Origin: Calliopum simillimum
Taxonomy: Eukaryota > Arthropoda > Insecta > Diptera > Lauxaniidae
Direction: 5' to 3'
NCBI GenBank assembly: GCA_951812925.1
Contig: OX638370.1
Span: 35,025,948 to 35,089,947 of the forward strand
DNA: 64,000 nucleotides
This document shows, one piece after another, positions 1 to 13,620 of the stretch. The position numbers and the translations under genes are program-made. Each line of letters starts with the position of its first letter. Position 1 is the stretch's first letter. Under the pieces are notes generated by a model. The model saw only the letters and a program-made list of their open reading frames with translations, did not search any database and was not told the DNA's origin.

Positions 1-2115
<2,115 letters not shown>

Positions 2116-3250
2116 ATGCGAATCGATTGTAGCGGCAGCGGCTATTGCGCTTTGTATTTGGACTTAACAACTAATCTGCTAGTGGTAAGGGCGTGGGCAT
2201 CGGTCGGTTTGGGACGGTCCTATCTATACGTGTGCAGGTTGCTCATCGTTAAATTAAATCTACTGGTGAATATAACAAAAACAGTTTAAACAACAAGAAA
2301 AAAAAAACATTAGTTTACAGGAGTGACATTTGATTATTTGGTTTTGCCTATATAACTTCGTATTGTAAAAGAAACTTGAAAGCTTACTCGATATTTTAAG
2401 CACAAGCATAAACTTGATTTTCTCTCTCTTGTTATCACTGCTTTATGGTATAATACTCACACTGCGAAAAGCTTTCGTGCAAAAGAAAAAAGAGCTAAAC
2501 AAATTTTTTTTCTCATTATCAGTGCCAAAAGCTTTTTAATGCTCTCGCTTGCTGCTTTTCAAGGGCTAATGTGATTATGTGCGTTCCAAAGCACAAAAAT
2601 TAACTTGTTTGGTACATTACTCGTTGCCATCTAGTGGTGAAGTGCAATTACTAAACGGCGTGAAATGAATCGTAATTGTAAACTAATGCTTTTATTAAGA
2701 AAGCCACTGAAGATCTTGTTATTATTCATCTTTGAATTAATACTCCTGAATAGTTCTACGTATAGCTTCAATGAATAAATACGTAAGTTTGTCTGTACAA
2801 AACAAAAAACAACAACATTGTTTAACTATTAATATAAAACCAAGTATATATTTATTTATACTTAAAAAAAAATAAATATATATATATTCAATATACGAGT
2901 GAGAAAGGGACAAAATATAATAAAACATGTAAACTATTTTAAAAATATTTTACAAAAAATTCTATTATTTAGTTAATTTTAAATTAAATAATAATTTAAA
3001 TTTATAAGAAACTATTGTTTATTGTTTCTGATTCTGTACAATAGTTTTATTTAGTTTTTAATAAAATTTGTATTATTTTATTTATTTAAATTTTAAGTTT
3101 TTATTCTACTGATATTAAGTACTTAAAAATGCATTAAATGCATTTAATTATTTGAAATATCTCGTAATAACTACAACATAAAATTTTTAATCTTTTACTT
3201 TTAGCTTGAGCAGGTCTTACATTGAAAAGTGTTCAATAAGCAGAGTTTTT
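2116..3250 (+). other. Alk: Alk 3' UTR and flank
   Basis: The AT-rich stretch after the Alk stop codon is probably 3' UTR for at least several hundred bases. AATAAA hexamers occur at 2774-2779 and 2871-2876 and are the first plausible polyadenylation signals. Which one is used cannot be told from sequence. No repeat ends are evident before about 3370. Confidence 0.45.
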
Positions 3251-3371
3251 TTGCGAACTTAGCTCTCTGTCTAAGCTCTCCCTTCTGCTTTCTGTACGGA
3301 ATGCACAACCTCACCTTAAACTGTTTGTGGGAGCTAGAGGCCTGCTGAAAACATCTTGAAATATAGCGCGA

Positions 3372-3590
3372 TTTTCTTTACTCGCACATTTTACGCTGAA
3401 CTAAAGTATTTGATGCAAAAATTTCAAGGTTCAAGTCTTCAGTGTACACTGATTTCATTTTCAAACTGAAGTACATTATATTATTTTATCAGTGCCAAAA
3501 AAAGAACCTTATTTTACCAAATACTTCAGTGTACTGTATTTTATAAAAATAAATACTTCAGATTAGTGCAAAATGTGTGAGTTAAGAAAA
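3372..3590. mobile_element. Small palindromic MITE
   Basis: Arms at 3372-3412 and 3550-3590 are inverted copies. Each reads TTTTCTT(T/A)ACTC outward to inward, followed by CACATTTT and a shared AGTATTT word. Between them are paired copies of a CTGAAGTA word. There is no coding capacity. No clear target duplication is visible, so the superfamily is unassigned. Confidence 0.55.
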
Positions 3591-3614
3591 ATACACTATC
3601 AGTCCTCTTGCGAA

Positions 3615-3956
3615 ATCCATGTGATTTCAATTACTTTTCATTTATACGGCATTTTGATGAAAACGGTGAGTCGAATGATAAAAAGTATTCGAATCACTTT
3701 TGTGGAGAACTACATGTTCTACAAACAATATTGATTTGCATTAACGAACCAGTGGCCGTAAAGGGAATATTCTATTAGAAAGCGCAAAAAGTCGAAAAAT
3801 TTGATTTTGTTGAATATTTCCTAAACGGTTACTTTTTCGTAAATACAAATCAATTTTAGAACCTGTAATTTTCCACAAAAAAGATTCAGATATTCGTTTG
3901 ACTCACCATTTTCAGCGAAAAGTCTACTTAATAAAAAGTTATTGAAACCACGTAGA
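3615..3956. mobile_element. Foldback element, about 140-bp arms
   Basis: The left arm (about 3615-3755) and right arm (about 3815-3956) are inverted, diverged copies. Both contain TTTCAAT(T/A)ACTTTT, GAAAA(C/T)GGTGAGTC and a TTTGTGGA word in the same order. A partial relative of the left arm lies near 7912-7962. No ORF; non-autonomous. Confidence 0.6.
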
Positions 3957-5659
3957 TTACGGCACAGGTCTGTATATTTCAAGAAGTCGTGTGCAGTCTC
4001 CTAGCTGCTACAAATAGTTCAACAAATGTGAGAGTAGAAAAACTACATAACAATTTATTATATGGTAACACTTGCAAGTTGCAACGCATTGCTAACCCAG
4101 GATTATTTTAGCTTTTAATACATTTTCACGAGAGAGAGAGAGAGAGAGCGATCATTAGCAAGAAGGAGGCACAAGAAGAGAGCGAGAAGCTTCATTTCTC
4201 ACTTAAGTAACATTTTGTAGAGTACACTTCAACTTCAGTACAGGCACGGAAATGAGCTGAACAAATCAAACAGCAATTATTGTTTTTTCTTCTTTCGTAT
4301 TTAAGAACTGGCAGACATTTGCACTTGACACTGAACTGAAGTATTTGATAAATAAAAAGCGGGTTCAAGACATAACGTAACTCAAAATGAAATGTCTTAA
4401 AACTGCAACAAGACATCTTGTGCAGACTCATCACAGAAGTACCAACCCAATTCTTGAACTAACACTAACTGGCACATTTTCTTGCATTGGTTCCAGTTTC
4501 AGCTGGCAAGTGATTATTAGATCACATTTCGGCTTATTTCCTATATCACTATGACTCAAATGTAGAAATGAATCGTAATTTAAAAGTTTTCAAAAGTCAG
4601 CACTTATATGCTAAGGCTTTTCAATGCGTTTTGCTTTTTAAAAGCAAATTTATTGATGAACTCGAAAGAAAAAGTTCACACACATAAACTTCAGAATTTC
4701 TTTTAAAAAACAAATCGACAATTTAATATTTTCGAAAACACTTTGTTCATATTGCTTGAATTGTTCGAAAACAACAAATTCTATCATATCAGAAAAAAAA
4801 TCCTTCTTTTGATATCTCGGATAACTATTGTTTAGTTATGCCTATTTTAACTTACAGCTGTATGAAAAGTTAATAATTTTACTTTGAAAAGTAAAACGTC
4901 TTGAATAGTTGTTAAAAACGTTCTAATATCACTACGAAGTTAAAATCTTAACGAAAAGTTATCGAAATAAAAGTAATTGAAATTGCATGGTTCAACGGAA
5001 TACGCCGCTATGTTGTACATAACTGTTAGGTAGCATACGAATTTTTGCAAGGGTTTCCAGGACAACATGTTCGTGTATTTAATTCAAATTAGTTAAAATA
5101 ACAATTTAAGTATGTTAACTTAAAAATCGTTTTCTAATAGTTTTAAAGCAAAATAAACTATTTTTTATAAAGAAAACTAGGATTTGATTTCTGCCGTAAT
5201 TAGGTACATAATTTTGTACGTGTGAACGTTATTCCGTGACTATCACGTAATTAGGAAAATAAAGCAGCTTCAATTTTCGAAAATAAACTATTGATAGTTT
5301 GCAAATATACTTAAAATTTTTTTTGTCACGTAATAAGTAAACTTTTCTGAGTGGAGTGATGTAAGTAATTACGGCATATGATTTTCTCTTTCAAAACTAT
5401 AAATAACTGTGTACAATGTGAACACTTCTCTAACAGATTTCAAAGATGCTGTGGATGTTTTACTGCCGAAATAACGTGCATAAATTTGTGCAAGTGAACC
5501 AAATTACGTGACTTTTTTATTTAGTTGACTCCTTAATTTGTTATGTGTACTTACTTATGTTCCTTAAAGAAAAGATAAACATAATGTTTGAAGAATTAAA
5601 TATAAATAAATCTTAAAATATATAAGATGATAGAAACTTAATATTTTAGATGGTTGTTT
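3957..5659. other. AT-rich intergenic DNA, no gene seen
   Basis: This holds a (GA)n microsatellite near 4130-4150, another TGAAGTATTTGATA word near 4333 related to the 3.4 kb MITE, and an inverted pair of TGCCGTAATTA words near 5191 and 5368. No convincing coding sequence or complete element was found. Confidence 0.5.
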
Positions 5660-5773
5660 AAAGAAAACAGTGCCGGATTAAGACCAATGGGGGCCCTAGG
5701 CCATTCAAATTTTGGGGCCCTCTTTTTTTAATAATTGTAAAATTAATCTTTGTTTATGCATTTAAAGAATTTA

Positions 5774-7049
5774 AGGATTTTGAACACTGTAAACGTTTTA
5801 ATTTCAGGTGGTTTTTATTTTATTAATTAAAAAAAATACGCTTGACATATAAATATAAAACTTTGCATATGTATTAATTGAAGTTAATACTACATGCAAA
5901 AATTTGTAGCATCCTTGGCAATTTTTTTTCTAGCCTTTATCTTCTTTTTGACCAAAGCCCAGAATTTTTCAATTGACCAGATTTCTGGACAGTTTGCATG
6001 ACTTACTTCACGAGGCACCAAAATCACATTATTTCTTGAGTACCCCTGCAAGGCTATTTTACTATAATGACAAGATGCTAAGTCTGGCCAAAGGAAAATG
6101 GAAACTTCATGCTTTCGTGGGAAAGGCTAAAGTCTTTTTTCCAAGCATTCCTTAATATAGAATTCGGAGTTTAATGTTCCAGTGGTTAAAAAAGAATTGC
6201 TCCTTTTGCCACAACTGCAGTTTGCTTGCCAAACCAAAAACTTAAGAGGAAATTTCGACTGCTTTTTTGACTTAAGCTTTTCGCCCACATTCCCCCGCGT
6301 GTCTACAGTGTAAAATTTTTGGCCAGGAAGCAGCGCAAAATCGGCTAAAACATACGTTTCGTCGTCCATGATGCAGCATTCAAAATTTTGGGAAAAAATT
6401 TATTTTTAATTTTATGCCGTGCTGTTTTTGCTTTCGTGTTCTTCATAGCATTTCTGTCAGAAACTTTTTGTACCTTAAACGTCTTCAAACAAACCTCCTT
6501 TTTGGCCTTGCGAACTAAAAACTCGGAACACTTTACCTTCTTTGCCAGTTTTCTGTATGAAATGTTGGGTTTCTCTTTAAAATTGTGACGAAGTTCTTCG
6601 TTTTGTTTTGGGCGCGAATGCCTTTTTCTTTCGCGGAACCTGGCTTTCGAAAGACATCCAAGTCTTCCTTAAATTTTTTAAAAACTCTTGATACCAATTT
6701 CACATCAATTTTGCTATTCCGAGCAATTCTATTAGTAGTTTACCGCGGGTGGTCTTCAAAAATTTTTATTATGGACTTTCGAACTTATAGCTCGTTTACC
6801 ATTTTGAAGTAAATATGACTGACTAGGGACCAAATTTGAAAACCATAGTTTTGGTACATTCAATTCAAAGCTTACTGCGAAAAAAAAATTTTAAATTGAG
6901 TAATTTGAAAACAAGTTATTGGATAAAATGTGTCGGACAATTTTGTCGAACGCAGTCCTTATACAAAGTTTTATATTTATATGTCAAGCCAATTTTTCTT
7001 AATTAATAAAATATAAACCACCTGAAACGTTTACAGTGTTCAAACCCCT
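5774..7049 (-). mobile_element. Mariner-like element nested in the hAT element
   Basis: Inverted ends AGGATTTTGAACACTG (left) and AGGGGTTTGAACACTG (right, inverted) are flanked by TA at 5772-5773 and 7050-7051. Similarity of the ends runs about 85 bp inward with small gaps, including AACGTTT, CAGGTGG and CTTGACATATAAATAT. The length of about 1.28 kb is usual for Tc1/mariner. It carries a decayed transposase on the - strand. It inserted after the surrounding hAT element. Confidence 0.85.
5890..6802 (-). pseudogene. Mariner/Tc1-family transposase relic
   Basis: Read on the - strand from ATG at 6802 to a TAG at 5890-5892, the sequence is broken by several frameshifts and stops. Recognisable parts in order are: an N-terminal helix-turn-helix-like region (IIKIFEDHPR), the first catalytic aspartate region (MDDETYVLADF, start 6369), FWPDLASCHY with the second aspartate (about 6060-6090), and NCPEIWSIEKFWALVK with the third acidic residue (about 5940-5990). 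This order is that of the DDE/D domain of IS630-Tc1-mariner enzymes, which cut at TA sites. It is not functional. Confidence 0.8.
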
Positions 7050-7609
7050 TAACCAGCTTATTGATATCATATGAAGGTTGTAAACACAATAAAACAATCA
7101 AAATATTTTTTTTTCTGACAAATATTTTTTTTGACTTTACAAAATTAACAGTATAGTAATTTATAATATAATCTTTCGACATCTCTTTTAAATATTACAA
7201 CGACGTTCATCTTTTAAAAACTGTTCACATAAAACAACATCTCGATTTGTCACTAATTAAAAAAACGTTCTTTTTTTATCAAGAAAACCGACCAAATGAG
7301 TTTTGCAAAACGGCCAAGCATCAAATGGTTTTGTGACGTTTAAAACAACAACAACAGTTTCATGCAGCTTAACTCAAGTGTGTTGAAGCCTTTTTCGTTG
7401 CGATCGAGCATTGAGAATTCTAATTTTGTTATTGATTTGTTGTTGTCAAAGCATGCTTGGACTTAAATTTGCCAAATTTTGTGAGCTAGTTCTTTTAATC
7501 AGCCGATTAAATATTTTAGCGCTTAGATTTTCGTGGGGGCCCCTGCTCGTCGGGGGCCCTAGGCCATGGCCTAGTCTGGCCTAATGGTTAATCCAGCACT
7601 GAAAGAAAA

Positions 7610-8390
7610 TAAACCAAAATTGTAAGTTAGGTAAACGCGCTTACGGAGTTAGATTCAACGCAAAATTTTAGTCCGGAATTAGTGATAAATGCAGTGTTTT
7701 CTTAAAGTATAAAGAATTATCATACTATCAGCGTTATGATGCTCAAATTTAGCACTAATCGACTCCGAATAAATCAATCCTTATGAAAAATCATATATCC
7801 GATCTCAAAATTTAGTTGTTAGACTTGAAATCGTTCTAGATGTATAGAGAGTACCCTAACATGCCGTAGTTTGGTATACTTACCTTAATCCGGCCTATTC
7901 TTTAATACATGCGATTTTATTTACTTTTCATTTCACTGCCTTTTTGATGGAAAAGATGTGTCGGGTTTTTTTCAACTATTCAATGCTCAGTAAGATATAG
8001 GAGCTGGCAAAATATTATATCTCTACCCCTTCTGGTCTTCATTATAAAAGACATTACAGCATATAATAAGACAGGTTTTGTAATGCTTTCTAACATAAAA
8101 TTAAAGTTTAAATTCCGTCTCCTGATGCCGTCATCTCACAGACTTGTACGGTATGTGCTTCTGACCAAAAGATTGTCTACTTTTTACCTACAAAAGTCCT
8201 CGTCGAGCGGAGTGTCTTCTATTTTTTGCAACACTTGCCATGTTTATGAATTTCTCGCTCCAGCTTTCGTTTCTAAGATATTTCCTGACATGATACAACG
8301 CGAGCTGAAAAGGACTTTGAAGTTTAAGGCCATAAAACACTCAAGATGTAATTCGAAAACCAATTTATTACGAACTTAAGCTAAATATTA
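7610..8390. other. Intergenic DNA, no gene seen
   Basis: Near 7912-7962 is a partial copy of the 3.6 kb foldback arm (TTTACTTTTCATTT and TTTTGATGGAAAAG words). An open frame at 8083-8379 (+) has no recognisable motif and odd composition for a protein; I do not call it a gene. Confidence 0.4.
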
Positions 8391-9120
8391 CAAAAATGAA
8401 TTTTTTTTTTTTTTCAAATTTAGTTACAAAATTATTTTCAGTTCAATCAAATGTGTCAAATACATTTATTATAAGATGAATATTTTCATACATATTGTGC
8501 AAAAACAAAAATACAAAATAATTAAATTAAAATAAAAACAAAATAAGATAATAATTATTGAGTGTAAAACATAAATAAATTAAGTCTTAGCAATGTTAAG
8601 TTAAACTTAATGTAATAACTTATATTAAAATAAAACAAAAAAGGTATAAAGAAAATGTTGTATTAATTTTAAATTGCATATTTAAGGCAAATAAAAAATA
8701 AAGAACAAAACATTTTATTTTATTTTAATTGATTTATTTTCGTAAAGTTAAGAATTGTTATATATGTAAGTGTATTAAAAGAAAATTATGAAGAAAAAAT
8801 TTTCTGTTGTCACAAACAAAGCTTTAAATATTTAATTTTTTATATAAATGTATAGTTAAGTAAGAAAAACAAATATTTAATTAGTTTAAATATATGTATG
8901 TATTAATACAAAATAACGAATTTAGGCTTAACTTCAATACATAGATATTCATATAAAAAAAGCAAAAAAAAACTGGTAATGTACGGAAATATTAAGAAGA
9001 AAAAAATGCATATATGCAAATGTATAATATAATGTAACACTAAAAACAAAAAATTTATTTAAAACAAAACTTATTTTCTTTTCATATTTAAATTTTTATA
9101 AAATTTGCTTTGAAATCTAA
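8390..9120. other. Extremely A-rich stretch
   Basis: Composition is dominated by A on the + strand with many short A-runs and AATAAA-like words. No element ends or ORFs are seen. Such strand-biased A-richness resembles fly 3' UTRs read on the + strand, but this is only compositional. Confidence 0.35.
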
Positions 9121-10529
9121 CTGATCTCATTCTTCCATAACATATGGCCAAAATTAAACCATAACGTCGCATATGCGATCTTTTAAGAAAACATTGATTC
9201 CCCACACAATATACGCGTTCTTCCAGCACATTTTTACAGGTTTCCAAGCAATCCCAAGACCTTATGATAAAAAATCGACTTAAGCTGACCTTATTGTCTT
9301 AAAAACATTTCTGAAAATTTGTCTTTAGTGATGGTCATTAACAAAAGTTACGAAAAAAGTTGGAGAGAGCGCAGATTCCTGGGAAACTTCAGTATTGTTA
9401 GAGACAAGGATTTTGAATGTTTAATGACAAATCGGATAGAATAAGTACTACCGAACCTCGTAAGCAAACAAGTGAAATTATCGATTTACTATATAAATAA
9501 GTAGTTCAAATACCAGCATCTTTGAAATATCCAGAGTAAAAATCATACTTTCACCAAGGTGAATGCATTGGCCAAACTTTTGAATGAGTCATGAGTTCAG
9601 TGGTTTTTGCTTAAAGCGATACCTTTAATCGTTGCACTCTAGATAAATCACATTCTTATATTTTGCTATAATCTCCATAATTTTGAAAAGCGCAGGGTCA
9701 TATTGCTATAGATCGCTAATTAATAGTGAAGCCTCATCCTCTCTCGTTGTGCAAATGATTGAAATAACCCAATAATGTAGGATATGAGAAGAAGGTCGAG
9801 CCAGTGTTAATAAACTTTTTCTCAACAGCAAGGACAGTTGCGCTATCAGACTCAGAGTTTTTTTTAATGTTGAGCTTTGCAAAGATGATTTTCTAAAGTA
9901 ATGGTTGACATTGTCAAAGTTTGCTCTCGACATAGGGTTGCGACATGGTACGTGAGAGCTCTATTTTTCATCAAAATGATCGTTATCTACAGATGACATA
10001 CGCAACCGCAGCACATTAGGAGATTTCACACATTTAGTTAGAAAAAAATAAAAGAAGTACTTCTATGATTGCCATGTTGCGTTAGTTACACCTACTTAAG
10101 AAAAATTCGAAAGATGGGCACGATAGACACGCCTACTACCCTTACAAAGTGAACCATATTTTATATGTGTAGAGAAAACGAAAGGAAATATCGACCTGAA
10201 AATTTGTTCAAATAAATGTCTTCACATGAGCAATGTTGTGGTACAATACGTATGAAGTACATCGGTGAACGGGCACTGACCTTGAAATTTTCGTGATCTT
10301 CGCCAGAAGATTTTTAAATTTTTACAAAGGTACGGTAGCAAATACATAGGATCGGATAAAGATATCAACTTGAAACTTAGTCCAAAATTAAATTTCTCTA
10401 TTTAGGACGATCTACCCAAATTTAGTGCAAATAGCCCACAAAATACTGTACAGAGCGAGAAATCAGCAAATCGGAAAGAAGTACTCAAGGTTATTTAGGA
10501 TGTTTATTTCTTTAAATGCTTAAATATTA
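9121..10529. other. Intergenic DNA, no gene seen
   Basis: Mixed composition without a supported coding region, inverted ends or tandem array. The open frame at 9706-9933 (-) shows no known motif. Confidence 0.4.
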
Positions 10530-11185
10530 TGGGAGATTGGGGAGTTTTGCAACAGAGGGGGTTGTGCAACACTTCGATGAATGTTATATGACAATAGTTG
10601 TCATGTGTCCAACTACTGTCAATTGTTTGTCTTGGTACGATCTAACTTTTTCACTAGCACTCGTCGCGTCAACACCTAATCTTCGTGTCGCTCTTCATTG
10701 TGTATTAAAAAATTTGTCGGAAAGTTTTATTGTCCTCTTGTGTTTGCGGTGTTTTGAAGCACTTGTTGAAGCTGATGATAAGAGTCAATATATACAAAGC
10801 ATTCCTTTGTGAATACCCTTTTGACGCATGAAAGTAGTGACGTATAAAAATTCGATGTATCGATGACGCGTTGGCCATTTTGGATATGTAGAAAGTGGGG
10901 AGTTTCGCAACAAAACGCCACATTTGCCAGTTTTCTACCCGAATTTGCATTTTTTGCATTATTTGTGAATAATTCGTATGTTTCATGCAATTTGGTGGAT
11001 TTTCATCAAAGAATTTAGTATTTCTCTTGATTTTATTCGTGACTTTTCGTGATTTTTGTAGATAGCCAGAAGTTGTGTTTTGAAGCATACTAGAGATTCT
11101 ATATACTGAGATGCTAAAAAAAAAATTAATTTCATAGTTTTTTTCCCTTGAAAGCAAACCTGTCGCACAACTCCCCATTCTCCCC
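10530..11185. mobile_element. TA-flanked MITE, 656 bp
   Basis: The ends match as inverted repeats over about 26 bp: TGGGAGATTGGGGAGTTTTG on the left and GGGGAGAATGGGGAGTTGTG on the right (inverted), each continuing to a shared ACAG. TA lies outside both ends (10528-10529 and 11186-11187). A further GGGGAGTTTCGCAAC copy sits at about 10897. The internal open frames on both strands show no transposase motif. TA duplication suggests mobilisation by a Tc1/mariner-type enzyme. Confidence 0.8.
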
Positions 11186-11399
11186 TACAAAAAGAAAAGA
11201 ATTAGATAAAGTGGAGTAGCATATTCCATTGTTAATGTTCTTTAGAGGAAGATTGTATGAAATATTTAGTTGGACTACCAAGATAAATCACATAGTTACG
11301 ATACTGAACTTGAACACATTTCCGCAAGTTTTGTCAAAGCAAAAATAGTTACTGGGCTCAGTAACGAATATAATTTTTTAGCCTTTTATGTTATATTTT

Positions 11400-13012
11400 T
11401 TTAATTACTTGCGCTTTTTCTTCTTCTTATCATAATAGTCCTTAGTGGACCATTGTTTCCACAACAATCTGCTGTTAGCTATCTCGTTCCACCGCTAGAT
11501 CTCTCGATTTTCGCACCCTCATCTTTTTAAGGTCTTCTTTACTATTATCCAGCCAGCGTTTTCTAGATTGTCCAATTCTTTGCTCTCCAATAGGTTGTAG
11601 GTCAAGAACTTGGCGTGTAATTCTCTTTCTGGACTTTCTTATTACATGCCCCATTCTTATAACATTTTCATTTTCAATGGGTCATTCTAGTTCCTCATTG
11701 TATCCCAGCCGATATTCACCATCTGGTGGTCTGAGTGCACCAAAGATTTTCCTTAATATCTTTCCTTCAAACCACATGATTTGGTTAAAGTCGCTCGATT
11801 TCAGTGTCCAAAGCTTCACAATCGTATGTGAGTGTAGGTCGCACCAGTGTCTTATACATTCTCAGCTCTTAAGTAGTCTCTTAATCATTTATAGCTACCA
11901 ATGTATCTTTGCTGGCCAGTATGGTGAGGCCCATGTATTTACGTTCTGTATATTTTCTAACTCTGAGTGGGCTGTTGTCTATTTCCGTTGTAGATCGCAC
12001 CATGTACTTAATTTTCAGAATTCTATGAGCTTGTTTTCTAAATGCATTTTCAAAACTGATTTTTATACCTTACTCCCAGGGTATATTCACTTTGTCCTTC
12101 CGTTTGTAACGCAGAGAAGGAGGAGTGACAGATAAAGAAAAGTATCAGCGTCACCTCCTGTGACGATATAGCCATGTACGTCTGTCTGGCTGGCTGGCTG
12201 TGTGTGGAAATACATTTTTTGGAAAAACTGAGCAAGATAATTCAATAAAATTTGGTACGCTGCCTTCGTTGTCAAAGTTGGGTCGTGGGATTGAAAATGA
12301 GCAAAATTAGTCTACGGACATTGCTACCGCCCATACAAAAAATATATTCAAAATAGAATTTTAGGAGTATTTTTCACGACAATGCAACCGAAAAACACAT
12401 CAATACTAGGGATTGTAAGCGCAAGCTCTAAGAAAAAACTGGGCAAATTCAGACAAGAGGGCGTGGCACCTCCCATACAAGCAAAAGTTTCAAAACGCTA
12501 TACTGAAAGCGCTTTTTGAGATAATCGAACCACATTTCACTCAGTTACAGAGAACTATAAATGCAAGCTCTGGGCAAAAACTGGGTGAACTCGGACAAGA
12601 AGGCGTGGCACCTCCCATATAAGCAAAATTTTCGAAATACTGCAGTGTAGGGTATTTTTTTTTTGGCTAGACCAAAAGTTACACCCTTACTAGTTATTTT
12701 TTCCATTATCAAATTGTCGTCAGCGTAAGCGCATATTTGAAACTTTTTACTGAAGATTCTGTCATTGCGGTTTATTTCTTGAATGATTGTGTGTAGAATC
12801 AGTTTAAGCAAAAGAGTAGATAATGCGTCTCCTTGTTGGAAAACTGACACGATGGGGAATGATTCCATATATTCATCCTGTACCAAAACCTTAGCGGTAT
12901 TGTGTGTTAGAGTCATAAGGAACAGTTCAACGAGTTTAAGTGGAATTCCCAGCATCTGTAGCAAGTGTTTTATGCTTCTTTGGTATAAACTGTCGAAGAA
13001 AAGGTTTGTATA
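11400..13012 (-). pseudogene. Non-LTR retrotransposon relic (RT and C-terminal region)
   Basis: On the - strand, 13012-12660 encodes the reverse transcriptase core: a KLVELFLMTLT segment, QQGDALS (usual RQGD/CPLSP-type motif) and the catalytic YADD. After an unrelated insertion (about 12056-12660), decayed coding resumes. It has WTLKSSDFNQIMWFEGKILR and EYRLGYNEELE, then RMGHVIRKSRKRITRQVLDL and RIGQSRKRWLDNS (about 11690-11500), which match the usual RNA-binding-like C-terminus of many insect LINEs. Stops and frameshifts are frequent and the 5' part is missing. Clade is uncertain. A dead copy. Confidence 0.8.
12056..12660. repeat. Dispersed repeat family R1, copy A, inserted in the LINE
   Basis: Starts near GGGTATATTCACTTTGTCC, has a (CTGG)n-like stretch near 12183, and contains two modules with GGCGTGGCACCTCCCATA (about 12467 and 12603). 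The same sequences in the same order occur at 18846-18915 and 20447-20690, so this is a dispersed family. It interrupts the coding sequence of the LINE relic. No ORF; the transposition mechanism is not evident. Confidence 0.7.
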
Positions 13013-13059
13013 ACTATGGCAACAATCGTTAACAGCTTAAGTTGACTTAAGTAAAATAT

Positions 13060-13202
13060 GTTTGAGCTCAATTTTCCATTAGTTCTGGGTAAAATTTATC
13101 TTTAATCTTTTGGGCATTATTAAGGCCTAAATAAGCACTAAATAAACGCAAACAAATAAAAGTGTAATTTTAAACAGAACTAGTGGAAAATTGAGCTCAA
13201 AC
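13060..13202. mobile_element. 143-bp MITE with 28-bp inverted ends
   Basis: The terminal inverted repeats begin GTTTGAGCTCAATTTTCC and match 27 of 28 positions between 13060-13087 and 13175-13202. The middle is AT-rich and non-coding. The target duplication is unclear. High arm identity suggests a fairly recent insertion. Confidence 0.75.
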
Positions 13203-13620
13203 GATAAATCTTTGGTCAATTGTAGATTGGTCCTTTCAAAAACTCGTCTGGCAGTCATCTAGGATTTCGTCAGCGTCATTGTTTAGCCTAGCTTACAATA
13301 TGCTCGTGAATACTTAATACCCGGAACTTAAAGCGCTGTATTATTAAACTTATCAACCATTCGTTGGGCAAGCTATTAGTTCGCTTTATCATATCAGCTA
13401 TATTTCAACAATTCGACTCAAATAACACCTCTTCACTGCTTCTGTGCTGTTTTGGTTTGTTTAGATCAATTATAGTTTCATCAAATTCTGGTTCTTTTAT
13501 ATATTTCGACGTTCTGCACTATGGAATATTCTTGTATTCCACCCTGGACATTTAGCATCTCGCTGAAATGCTCTTTTCATCGTTCAGCAATTTGTTTCTT
13601 ATCGGTTAGAGCTTAATGTT
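13203..13620. other. Intergenic DNA, no gene seen
   Basis: No inverted ends or supported coding region. The short open frame at 13364-13555 (+) has no recognisable motif. Confidence 0.35.

Larger units (their letters stand above)
5668..7601. mobile_element. hAT-type element, split by a mariner-like insertion
   Basis: The ends are CAGTGCCGGATTAA on the left and the inverse of CAGTGCTGGATTAA on the right. They are flanked by a perfect 8-bp direct repeat, AAAGAAAA, at 5660-5667 and 7602-7609. An 8-bp duplication with CAGTG termini is characteristic of hAT transposons. Subterminal GGGGCCCTAGGCC words occur near both ends. Removing the nested element (5774-7049) leaves about 650 bp with no ORF, so this is a non-autonomous hAT derivative. 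Confidence 0.85.

Noticed and set aside
10705..11178. 157-codon - strand open frame
   Set aside because: It lies wholly inside a TA-flanked MITE and ends in its inverted repeat, with no transposase motif.
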